Source: Actinomycetota bacterium (GTDB lineage Bacteria; Actinomycetota; Actinomycetes; Nanopelagicales; Nanopelagicaceae). Taken from it: DNA of 7,684 nucleotides. Numbering within the stretch: the first letter of the stretch is position 1; the number at the start of each line of letters is the position of its first letter. Shown here in pieces: positions 1 through 7,684 of this stretch. Made by a program: the position numbers and the translations under genes. The stretch is from positions 1 to 7,684 of the forward strand of contig WLRX01000038.1 in assembly GCA_009706135.1 (NCBI GenBank), in the 5' to 3' direction. The notes under the pieces were generated by a model, which had not been told where the DNA came from, searched no databases, and worked only from the letters and a program-made list of their open reading frames with translations.

Positions 1-788
1 CCGTGTGCCTGGAAATGATCCCAGACTTCTTTAACGCTCTTAAATCCTTTCACCCCACCGTGCACATCGCTGACTGCAACAACTTTCAAGCCAAAGTTTT
101 CAAGAGCAATAGCTGCCCAGTAACCAACTTTTCCGAAACCCTGGATTGCAACTGTTGCGCCCTTTGGATCAATTCCTTTAACCCGAAGCGCTTCAATTGT
201 TGATATTGCGACACCATCACCAGTTGCAGATGTGCGACCGAGAGAACCACCGAGAACAATTGGTTTTCCAGTAACAACTCCAGGTACAGAGAATCCTGCA
301 TTTACTGAGTATGTATCCATCATCCAAGCCATATTGCGTTCATCTGTACCAACATCGGGTGCAGGAATATCGCGCTCGGGTCCAATGATTGGCAAAATCT
401 CAGATGTATATCGACGGGTAAGTCGCTCATTTTCTGTTAGTGACAACGTGTGCGCATCCACTGCAATGCCACCTTTTGCGCCACCGTAAGGCAAATTAGT
501 AAGTGCGCACTTCCACGTCATAAGCATTGCCAGTGCCACAGTTTCATCCATATCAATATCTGGGTGAAAACGAACGCCGCCCTTAGATGGACCACGAGTT
601 GTTGAGTACTGAACGCGGAAACCTTTATACATTTCAACATTGCCGTTATCTCGACGAAGTGGAACTGCGACTTCAAGAATACGCCGCGGAGTTGAAAGTG
701 TTTGCCAGTCGTTTTCCGAGAGTTGTAAAAGGTCTACAGCGCGGCGTAATTGGCTGCGCGCAGTATCAAGAGCTGACTCCGTTGTCAT
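1..788 (-). CDS. gdhA: Glutamate dehydrogenase (Glu/Leu/Phe/Val dehydrogenase family), C-terminus cut by window edge
   Basis: Oxidative deamination of glutamate to 2-oxoglutarate and ammonium, or the reverse, with NAD(P); cytoplasmic. The first 262 residues of a protein usually of about 410-450 residues are present. The substrate domain is complete: PSKGGVRFHP (K69), TWKCAL (K93), PYGGAKGG (catalytic K105) and PAPDVGT (catalytic D145) match the lysines and aspartate of characterised hexameric enzymes. The cofactor domain begins after ATGDGV (188-193) with the Rossmann loop GFGKVG (217-222), then VVAVSD (236-241). The usual basic or aromatic residue after ATG is Asp191 here. The missing part holds the rest of the Rossmann fold. 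The start is ATG 788; the frame is closed 9 nt upstream by the TAA of the preceding oxidoreductase gene, so this is the first usable start. The only SD-like sequence, AAAGG, lies 1 nt from the ATG, so coupling to the upstream gene is likely. Cofactor preference and direction cannot be decided. Leucine or phenylalanine dehydrogenase is less likely given the glutamate-type lysine set. Confidence 0.93.
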   Translation of the reverse strand, partial: MTTESALDTARSQLRRAVDLLQLSENDWQTLSTPRRILEVAVPLRRDNGNVEMYKGFRVQYSTTRGPSKGGVRFHPDIDMDETVALAMLMTWKCALTNLPYGGAKGGIAVDAHTLSLTENERLTRRYTSEILPIIGPERDIPAPDVGTDERNMAWMMDTYSVNAGFSVPGVVTGKPIVLGGSLGRTSATGDGVAISTIEALRVKGIDPKGATVAIQGFGKVGYWAAIALENFGLKVVAVSDVHGGVKGFKSVKEVWDHFQAH

Positions 789-797
789 GCCTTTATC

Positions 798-1886
798 TTA
801 CTCTGCAAATACAGTGATTGTGTGCCAACCTTGAGCGCCATCAGGTAAAACATCTTTTTTAACTTCTGTTTGTGTCTCACCTTTCTTGTTAATTGCACGT
901 ACAGAAAGCATATGTTCTCCAGGCTTTGCGTCCCATTCAATCCACCATTGACGCCAAGTTGTGTTTGCTAAATCTGGTCCGAGAGTTGCTTCTTGCCAAG
1001 GTGTGTTATCTATTTTAACTTCAACTTTGTCGACACCAATATTATGGGCCCACGCAACACCTGCTATTGCACGCTTTCCTGCAGGAAATGTTTCTTGTAC
1101 ATAAGGGGTATCAATGCGCGATTGCATTTTAATTGGAGCAAATTTTGCCCATCCTTGAGAAATCCAATAACCTTCTTTTAAATCAAAGCGAGTGAGTTCT
1201 AATCGAGATAACCATTTTGTCGCGGATACATATCCATACAAGCCAGGAACAATAAGTCGTGCGGGGAAACCATTCTTCACTGGTAGCACTTCACCATTCA
1301 TTCCAACTGCAATAATCGCATCTCGACCATCAAGTGCTGCAGTTGGGAAACCCGCAGAAAAATCATCAACGGAATAACTCATAATTTGATCAGCATTTCT
1401 AGATGGTTTGGTTTCATTGATTAAATCATCAAGACGAATACCAAGCCAGCGAGCATTACCAACATAGGGACCACCAACCCAGTTAGATACGCATGCAATT
1501 GTGTCATCAACTTCGATCATTGGCCGGGCGAGTAAATCATCGTAGGAAAGCGTGATGGGGTTTTTGACCATTCCATCTATCGTTAATTTCCAATTAGATG
1601 GATTAATTTGTGGAACAACGATTGCATTATCAATAATGAAAAACTTGTCATTCGGTGTGAATAATTGTGAGAGTTTTTCAACCTTTAGCGCCGGATCTTC
1701 AGGCGGTGCAGGTAGCGGATTCAAAGCTTTAGGAAGAGTTATTCCTAAACGATCTAGTTGAACACTTGCGCCACGATGTAAGTATTTATAAGTGCCCGAG
1801 CCAAGAATTACAGCTGCTACAACTCCTGTACCAACTTTGAAGAAACCACGACGAGTTATGGCGCGTTTAGGGTTCTCTAAAGACAT
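798..1886 (-). CDS. Tat-targeted molybdopterin-dependent oxidoreductase, sulfite oxidase fold
   Basis: A 362-residue extracytoplasmic molybdenum-cofactor enzyme. The N-terminus has a twin-arginine signal, TRRGFFK (11-17), followed by a hydrophobic stretch (about 18-31), so export in folded form is expected, either anchored or cleaved. The Moco domain spans about 75-240: the WKLTIDGMV entry strand (99-107), the presumed molybdenum-ligand cysteine C132 in TIACVSNWVGG, the GNARWLGI cofactor loop (143-150), and the NGFPARLIVPGLYGY segment typical of the family. The C-terminal part (about 265-362) resembles the Ig-like Mo-co dimerisation domain. Many actinobacterial relatives carry several extra N-terminal membrane helices; this one has only the single signal segment. 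ATG 1886 is preferred; an in-frame TTG at 1892 would add two residues and has no better ribosome site. It probably forms an operon with the glutamate dehydrogenase 9 nt downstream. Substrate unknown: sulfite, or protein/small-molecule sulfoxides or N-oxides, are possible. No haem domain is visible. Confidence 0.9.
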   Translation of the reverse strand: MSLENPKRAITRRGFFKVGTGVVAAVILGSGTYKYLHRGASVQLDRLGITLPKALNPLPAPPEDPALKVEKLSQLFTPNDKFFIIDNAIVVPQINPSNWKLTIDGMVKNPITLSYDDLLARPMIEVDDTIACVSNWVGGPYVGNARWLGIRLDDLINETKPSRNADQIMSYSVDDFSAGFPTAALDGRDAIIAVGMNGEVLPVKNGFPARLIVPGLYGYVSATKWLSRLELTRFDLKEGYWISQGWAKFAPIKMQSRIDTPYVQETFPAGKRAIAGVAWAHNIGVDKVEVKIDNTPWQEATLGPDLANTTWRQWWIEWDAKPGEHMLSVRAINKKGETQTEVKKDVLPDGAQGWHTITVFAE

Positions 1887-3400
<1,514 letters not shown>

Positions 3401-4828
3401 ATGCGCAAAGTCGCAGCAGTTATCTCTCTTCTATTACTTGCTACTAGCACACCAAGTGCAGAAGCAGCAGATGCCAATTTAAAAATAATCTCTCGAAATA
3501 TTTATGTTGGATCTGACGTTGGCGTTGCGATGAAGCTTATTCCAGATTTCAAAGCGGCAGCTCAATTTATGTGGGATCAAGTAGCAGCAACTGATTTTTC
3601 GAAACGTGCACCACTTCTTGCAAAAGAAATAATCACAAACAAGGCAGATGTTGTCGGCATTCAAGAAGCCACGACCTGGTTTTGTAAAAAGAATGCGTGG
3701 AGTGGGAAAACTGAAGTTCTTAATTTCACAGATCAATTGCTCGTAGCAACTAAAAATCTTGGCTCGGAATATGTTTTAGCTGAAAAGGATGGAAGAAAGG
3801 CTAAAAATATTGGTTTCTCAATTTCAGCGATACCTTTTCTTACGATTGTTAATGATCCAAAAACATTCCAACCCCTCTTTGGACAGGACACCGCTTCTTG
3901 CGGATTTGAGATTGGTGATGCGTTAATTCTCCGAAAAGATTTAGTTTCAAAAATCGCACGAATTGGAAATACAGAGTACGACGCTACTTACAGCATTGTT
4001 CCAACTCTTATGAGTATTTATCGTGGATATACCTGGATGGATTTACAGGTTGGTTCCAACACAGTGCGCATTGTTAGCACTCATCTTGAATCTGTATGGG
4101 ATCCAAACAAAATTCCGAATGCCGCCAAGCAAGCAAAACAATTAGTCACGGATTTATCAAATACAACTATTCCAACAATTGTGATCGGTGATTTCAACGC
4201 AGATCCAAGGGACCCACGTAAAGATTCAACAAGTAATCCTGGAGGACAACCTGAAGCGAGCGAAACTTGTCCAGTGCAAGTTGAAAATCCAACAGTAGAA
4301 ACTTCGCTAGATACATGTAATGCATATTGGATTATGCGAAAGAGTGGGTATCAAGAAGTTGGCCCAGACCCACTTAACGCCACAAATTTCACATGGGGTG
4401 GCAGCGCACTATTGGCTGGGCCGGATCTTTCTAGATACAAAGCTGGAAAAATAATGGGAAATAACCAAGGCTTTACCGACAGACTTGATTACGTTTTCTA
4501 TAAAAATGGAGCACAACCGCTTAATTCAAAACTGTTAGGAAACAACTGGCCGTATAGCGAAAGCACTTGGGCTTGCAACGATGAAGAGCAAATTAATAAC
4601 ACACAAATCCTTGCCAAGGAGATGATGCTAATTTCACCCGCAACTGGCGTCTGCATGGAGACTGATCACGCAGGTTTATTCACAACACTTTCTATTCCAG
4701 CTGGAGTAAATGGCAGTAGTCCAGATTTGCCATCACATAGTCCATTCCCAATTTCATTCTGGCAATGGGTTGGTTTAGCAATACTTGCGTTAATTACATT
4801 CTTGATAACTAGAGTCGTCCGCCGGTAG
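3401..4828 (+). CDS. Secreted, membrane-anchored endonuclease/exonuclease/phosphatase (EEP) family protein
   Basis: A 475-residue extracytoplasmic metal-dependent phosphoesterase. A signal peptide (1-22; basic MRK, hydrophobic core, AEA before the likely cut) leads into an EEP fold with the full catalytic set visible: N33 in SRNIYVG, E89 in GIQEAT (metal ligand), H228 in STHLES, D264 and N266 in IGDFNADP, D360 and D363 in TDRLDYV, and the terminal D422-H423 pair in TDHAG. Six cysteines (95, 167, 290, 306, 392, 418) could form disulfides. A Pro/Ser-rich linker (about 434-450) precedes a C-terminal helix (about 453-470) and basic tail RVVRR, so the catalytic domain is probably tethered outside the cell; there is no LPXTG motif. 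The ATG abuts the guaB1 stop (TAAATG) with only a weak GGA 8 nt upstream, suggesting coupled translation. The 3' end overlaps the convergent permease gene by 20 nt. Substrate unknown: DNA/RNA, phospholipid head groups or other phosphodiesters are all handled by this superfamily. Confidence 0.9.
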   Translation: MRKVAAVISLLLLATSTPSAEAADANLKIISRNIYVGSDVGVAMKLIPDFKAAAQFMWDQVAATDFSKRAPLLAKEIITNKADVVGIQEATTWFCKKNAWSGKTEVLNFTDQLLVATKNLGSEYVLAEKDGRKAKNIGFSISAIPFLTIVNDPKTFQPLFGQDTASCGFEIGDALILRKDLVSKIARIGNTEYDATYSIVPTLMSIYRGYTWMDLQVGSNTVRIVSTHLESVWDPNKIPNAAKQAKQLVTDLSNTTIPTIVIGDFNADPRDPRKDSTSNPGGQPEASETCPVQVENPTVETSLDTCNAYWIMRKSGYQEVGPDPLNATNFTWGGSALLAGPDLSRYKAGKIMGNNQGFTDRLDYVFYKNGAQPLNSKLLGNNWPYSESTWACNDEEQINNTQILAKEMMLISPATGVCMETDHAGLFTTLSIPAGVNGSSPDLPSHSPFPISFWQWVGLAILALITFLITRVVRR

Positions 4829-5615
4829 CACTGTCTTGGCTTAGGCGTTGCGATAAATAAATCGGCAGTATTGAAAATAGAACTAAAATTGCAGCGACTA
4901 CGTTAACGATAGGTGCTTGGTTAGGTCTAAAGAGATTGTTATAAATCCAAATTGGTAACGTCTGTATTCCAGGTCCTGCAGTGAAAGTGGTTACAACAAT
5001 TTCATCAAATGAAAGTCCAAAGGCTAGCAATCCACCCGCAAAGAGTGCTGACGCAAGATTTGGCAGAGTGATTAATCTAAAAGTAGTAATTCCATTTGCA
5101 CCCAGATCCATAGATGCCTCTTGAAGGGATGAACCCATTCTTTTAAGACGGGCAAAGGTATTGTTGTAAACAATGACGATACAAAAAGTGGCGTGACCAA
5201 TTACAATTGTAAGCAAACCAGTACTCATACCCGCGCCTTTAGTAAATGCATTATTTAGTGCGATACCTGTTACAACACCTGGAAGCGAGATAGGCAAGAC
5301 AACAAGTAAGGAAATGGTGTCGCGGCCAAAGAATTTATAACGGCTGACAGCAAAAGCAAGAGCTGTTCCAAGCAGTAGCGCAATCACGGTTGCAGAGACG
5401 CCTGCCAGAATGCTCCAACGCAACGCTTCACGTACGCCAGTATTCTCTAACGCTTTTGCCCACCACTTTGTTGTGAATTCACTCGGTGGCCAACTAAATG
5501 TACGACTGCTATTAAATGAGTTAATAACGACAACAGTGAGCGGAATATAAATAAACGCTAATCCAACCCCCATTAAGGAAGCCAGAACATAACGCGCACC
5601 CCGTGAAAATGTCAT
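4809..5615 (-). CDS. potC: ABC transporter permease, polyamine type (PotC/YdcV-like)
   Basis: Inner-membrane subunit of a binding-protein-dependent importer, 268 residues. Hydrophobic helices are apparent near 10-31, 68-90, 101-120, 132-150, 190-207 and 235-256, the six expected for the PotC group. The EAA loop that docks onto the ATPase is present at 165-185 (QEASMDLGANG...ITLP), preceded by the NTFARLKRM segment typical of spermidine/putrescine permeases; FDEIVVTTF (about 208-216) is another hallmark of the PotC family. The ATG overlaps the stop of the upstream permease gene by one base (TAATG) and has no Shine-Dalgarno sequence of its own, so translation by re-initiation is likely and fits a heterodimeric channel. 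It is the last gene of the visible operon; its end overlaps the oppositely oriented EEP gene by 20 nt and no intrinsic terminator is seen after it. Substrate is assigned only from family and from the adjacent binding protein. Confidence 0.92.
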   Translation of the reverse strand: MTFSRGARYVLASLMGVGLAFIYIPLTVVVINSFNSSRTFSWPPSEFTTKWWAKALENTGVREALRWSILAGVSATVIALLLGTALAFAVSRYKFFGRDTISLLVVLPISLPGVVTGIALNNAFTKGAGMSTGLLTIVIGHATFCIVIVYNNTFARLKRMGSSLQEASMDLGANGITTFRLITLPNLASALFAGGLLAFGLSFDEIVVTTFTAGPGIQTLPIWIYNNLFRPNQAPIVNVVAAILVLFSILPIYLSQRLSQDSATGGRL

Positions 5616-6475
5616 TAGAGATCAGCCAATGCGCCAGTACGACGAACAAGCCATAGATAAAACGCCATGATCAGAACCGGAACAGCAGCAATAGTTGCAG
5701 CAAATGGCAGATTGATACTGAAGTTTTGATAGACAACATTGCCGAGCATTTGTAATTTTCCGCCAATTATTTGTGCAGTGATGTAATCGCCAAGTGATAA
5801 TGAAAAGGTGAACATAGAACCAGCAACAATGCTTGGAAAAATCAAAGGCAATACAACTGATCTAAATGTATGAAAATTCTTTGCACCTAGATCACTCGAT
5901 GCATCGAGCAAATTATTTGGTAAACGTTCAAGACCTGCATAAATAGGCAAGATCATGTACGGCAACCATAGGTACGAGAGTCCAATAATGATTGCTGGTC
6001 CACCAAAACCTGGTGAATGTATTCCAAGTGGACCAAGTAACCAATCAATAACACCAGTGCCTGGTTCGAGCATAGTGCGCCATGCATAAATCTTTACAAG
6101 GTATGACGCCCACAAAGGAGTTAGCACGAGGGCTACAAGAAATTTCTTATTCCGTGGTTTAGCAATCTTTGCCATGTAAATTGCCATAGGAATTGCTAAA
6201 ACTGAACAAATTAAAGTTACGCCAATTGCAATACCAAGGGTACGCAGGACAACATTTTTATACGCAGGATCGGTGAATAAATCATGGAAGTTACCAAGAT
6301 TAAATTGATAAATAACATTTCCGGTGAAGCTATCAATTGTAAAAAAAGCAGTGACAAGCAGCGCAGCTAGTGCGCCGAGGTATGCGATTACAAGCCAAAC
6401 TGTTGGTGCGAACAAAAGCGCAGCAAGTCGCGCACGCGGATGCTTATGCATCCATGTTGCGATATTTGTTAACAC
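5615..6475 (-). CDS. potB: ABC transporter permease, polyamine type (PotB/YdcU-like)
   Basis: First of two paired inner-membrane permeases, 286 residues from the start chosen here. An N-terminal basic segment (HKHPRAR) precedes a helix at about 17-44; further helices lie near 77-101, 111-130, 160-180, 212-230 and 258-278. The EAA loop is at 190-210 (LDASSDLGAKN...VVLP). FSLSLGDYITAQIIGG (about 224-239) is typical of PotB-type subunits. Two in-frame GTG codons compete: the one at 6481 would merge with the ribosome binding site, whereas GTG at 6475 lies 5 nt after AAGGAG (6486-6481), the strongest Shine-Dalgarno sequence in the window, so 6475 is preferred. It overlaps the second permease by one base. 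It lies downstream of the binding-protein gene across a terminator hairpin, so its expression is probably lower than that of the binding protein. Confidence 0.92.
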   Translation of the reverse strand: MLTNIATWMHKHPRARLAALLFAPTVWLVIAYLGALAALLVTAFFTIDSFTGNVIYQFNLGNFHDLFTDPAYKNVVLRTLGIAIGVTLICSVLAIPMAIYMAKIAKPRNKKFLVALVLTPLWASYLVKIYAWRTMLEPGTGVIDWLLGPLGIHSPGFGGPAIIIGLSYLWLPYMILPIYAGLERLPNNLLDASSDLGAKNFHTFRSVVLPLIFPSIVAGSMFTFSLSLGDYITAQIIGGKLQMLGNVVYQNFSINLPFAATIAAVPVLIMAFYLWLVRRTGALADL

Positions 6476-6480
6476 TTTCA

Positions 6481-6496
6481 CTCCTTAAAAAAGGAG
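6481..6496 (-). promoter_or_regulatory. Shine-Dalgarno of the first permease gene inside an SD-sequestering palindrome
   Basis: On the minus strand CTCCTT (6496-6491), TTTT, AAGGAG (6486-6481) forms a perfect 6-bp stem with a 4-nt loop. AAGGAG is the ribosome binding site, 5 nt ahead of GTG 6475. The complementary CTCCTT is made from the last two bases of the terminator stem plus the start of its T-tract. When folded, the ribosome site would be hidden. The palindrome is read directly; a regulatory effect is inferred. Confidence 0.6.
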
Positions 6497-6528
6497 CCGG
6501 GTGTGAGTAATAAAACCCACACCCGGCT
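6487..6528 (-). terminator. Intrinsic terminator between binding-protein gene and permeases
   Basis: On the minus strand, just after the binding-protein stop (TAA 6536-6534), AGCCGGGTGTG (6528-6518) pairs perfectly with CACACCCGGCT (6505-6495) around a 12-nt loop, followed by CC and six Ts (6492-6487). The 11-bp GC-rich stem plus T-run is a classic factor-independent terminator. Because the permeases lie downstream on the same strand with no other evident promoter, it probably acts as a partial terminator that lets the binding protein be made in excess. Read on the plus strand the stem is followed only by CTTTT, a weaker signal. Confidence 0.85.
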
Positions 6529-6533
6529 GACTT

Positions 6534-7684
6534 TTATGCGTTACGTAAGCTTGACCAGGCTTTCACCCATTCAACGTATGGAACGCACTTAACATCGGTA
6601 CGACCATCGAGGCAAGCCTCGGTTGGTGTATTCCAGTAATAGACATCTGCCCAGTAAGCATCATCTGAAGCATGGAACGTATCGCAGTGATTCTTATCTG
6701 CAGTTAACGCACATGACTTCGCATTTGATGGTGCTTCTCCGAACCACTCTGCAACACCTGCGTTAGCTTGTGGTGATGCAATGTGGTTCATCCAGAGGTA
6801 ACCGCAGTTTGGATTTTTCGCCTTGCTGCTAATCATCCATGTGTCAGACCAACCTGTTGAACCTTCGACAGGTTTAATACCTTCAACTTTTGTACCTTCA
6901 CCCTTAGCAAGATTGATATTTACCTGCCATGTTGTGCCGAGCACTGTTCCACCTGATTTAAGTGAAGCAACGTGCTTGAGGTAATCGCCCCAGTATTCGC
7001 CGACGAGTGGCTTCTGTTCTGTAAGAAGCGCAACTGCAGCATCAAACTGTGTTTGATCTAGAGCATATGGATATTTAATTCCAAGCTCTGGCTTTGTTTT
7101 CATCAAATAAAGAGCAGCATCTGCAAGATAAATTGGTGAATCGTATGCAGTGATCTTGCCCTTATATGGTGAATTAGCATCGAATACAGAACCCCATGAA
7201 GTTGGAGCTGGTTTTACGATATCTGTGCGATATGCAAGAAGGTTTGCACCGCGTCCGTGAGGAACGCCGTATGCAACGCTATCTACTGAATTCCATTGCT
7301 GATTCTTTAGACCTTCAAAGATATCCGCGTAATTTGGAATTAGATCTGTATTAACAGGTGCAACATCCCCACCGTAAATTAAACGAAGTGATGCATCACC
7401 AGATGCTGACACAACGTCGTATTCACCAGTTTTCATGAGTGCAACCATGTCATCGGAAGTAGCGCCAACCTTTACGTTAACTTTGCAACCAGTCTCTTTT
7501 TCGAAACCTGTTACCCAGTCAACATTTGGATCAGTTGAGCCATTCTCAACATAACCAGCCCATGCAACGATGTTTACTTGGCCTTCTCCTTGGCCAAGTT
7601 CTTTCAACATATCTACCTTTGGTAGACCATTGCTTGCTGAATCACTGCTTGAACAACCAGCGAGAATCAGCGCTGCAGCTGAGA
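6534..7684 (-). CDS. potD: Polyamine-type ABC transporter substrate-binding lipoprotein (PotD/YdcS-like), N-terminus cut by window edge
   Basis: Extracytoplasmic solute receptor; 382 residues are visible and the frame is still open at the right edge. Before the internal Met at 7610 the frame reads ...AAALILAGCSSS, an h-region and lipobox (LAGC) whose cysteine codon is at 7655-7653, so only the first part of the signal peptide is missing and the mature lipoprotein would be about 373 residues. A Ser-rich linker is followed by VNIVAWAGYVENG, WVTGFEKETGCKVNVK and TSDDMVALM, which resemble E. coli YdcS of the putative putrescine transporter YdcSTUV more than classical PotD. The C-terminus has YVEWVKAWSSLRNA. 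Six cysteines besides the lipid-bearing one suggest disulfides, including a cluster in the C-terminal 90 residues. Two permeases follow on the same strand after a terminator hairpin; an ATPase gene is not in the window and may lie upstream past the edge. Ligand is probably a polyamine or related cationic compound, by homology only. Confidence 0.92.
   Translation of the reverse strand, partial: SAAALILAGCSSSDSASNGLPKVDMLKELGQGEGQVNIVAWAGYVENGSTDPNVDWVTGFEKETGCKVNVKVGATSDDMVALMKTGEYDVVSASGDASLRLIYGGDVAPVNTDLIPNYADIFEGLKNQQWNSVDSVAYGVPHGRGANLLAYRTDIVKPAPTSWGSVFDANSPYKGKITAYDSPIYLADAALYLMKTKPELGIKYPYALDQTQFDAAVALLTEQKPLVGEYWGDYLKHVASLKSGGTVLGTTWQVNINLAKGEGTKVEGIKPVEGSTGWSDTWMISSKAKNPNCGYLWMNHIASPQANAGVAEWFGEAPSNAKSCALTADKNHCDTFHASDDAYWADVYYWNTPTEACLDGRTDVKCVPYVEWVKAWSSLRNA

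Noticed and set aside
4809..4900. Search for a bidirectional terminator between the convergent EEP and permease genes
   Set aside because: No inverted repeat followed by a T-run could be found on either strand.
7578..7598. Repeated CTTGGCC and palindrome CTTGGCCAAG
   Set aside because: It lies inside coding sequence for the Gly/Gln-rich N-terminal linker; short and explained by codon repetition, not an operator I can support.
7608..7610. ATG 7610 as the start of the binding protein
   Set aside because: The frame continues upstream with a lipobox and hydrophobic signal segment to the window edge, so this Met is internal to the mature protein.
7612..7626. Small palindrome TCTACC-TTT-GGTAGA near the right edge
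   Set aside because: A 6-bp stem within the binding-protein coding sequence with no T-run or start codon relation; likely chance.

Overview
The window looks like a stretch of a small, gene-dense actinobacterial genome with moderately low GC (low-to-mid 40s % by eye). The best clue is a 478-residue GuaB1-type IMPDH/GMP-reductase protein, a subfamily characteristic of Actinobacteria. AT-rich codon use, very tight gene spacing, few clear Shine-Dalgarno sites and possible leaderless starts would fit a streamlined freshwater actinobacterium (acI / Nanopelagicales type, e.g. Planktophila or Nanopelagicus). That lineage is an inference, not something read directly from the sequence.

Layout: (1) 1-1886, minus strand: a Tat-targeted molybdopterin oxidoreductase of the sulfite oxidase fold, followed after 9 nt by a glutamate dehydrogenase that runs off the left edge. 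(2) 1887-1963: a 77-nt divergent promoter region. (3) 1964-4828, plus strand: guaB1, then with no gap a secreted, C-terminally anchored endonuclease/exonuclease/phosphatase (EEP) family enzyme. (4) 4809-7684, minus strand: an ABC uptake system of the polyamine (Pot/Ydc) type, read as lipoprotein binding protein (5' end cut by the right edge), terminator hairpin, permease 1, permease 2. The second permease converges on the EEP gene and overlaps its 3' end by 20 nt. The ATPase of this transporter is not in the window.

How the genes may work together: the ABC system imports a polyamine-like, nitrogen-rich compound; glutamate dehydrogenase links nitrogen to central carbon; guaB1 returns GMP to the IMP pool; and the surface EEP enzyme could release nucleotides or phosphate from extracellular substrates. 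A shared nutrient-scavenging theme is plausible but inferred. I see no RNA genes, CRISPR, mobile elements or phage genes, and no gene-free stretch longer than about 80 nt. The most distinctive non-coding structure is at 6481-6528, where an intrinsic terminator runs directly into a second hairpin that covers the ribosome binding site of the first permease gene. I do not see a clearly new multi-gene system here.
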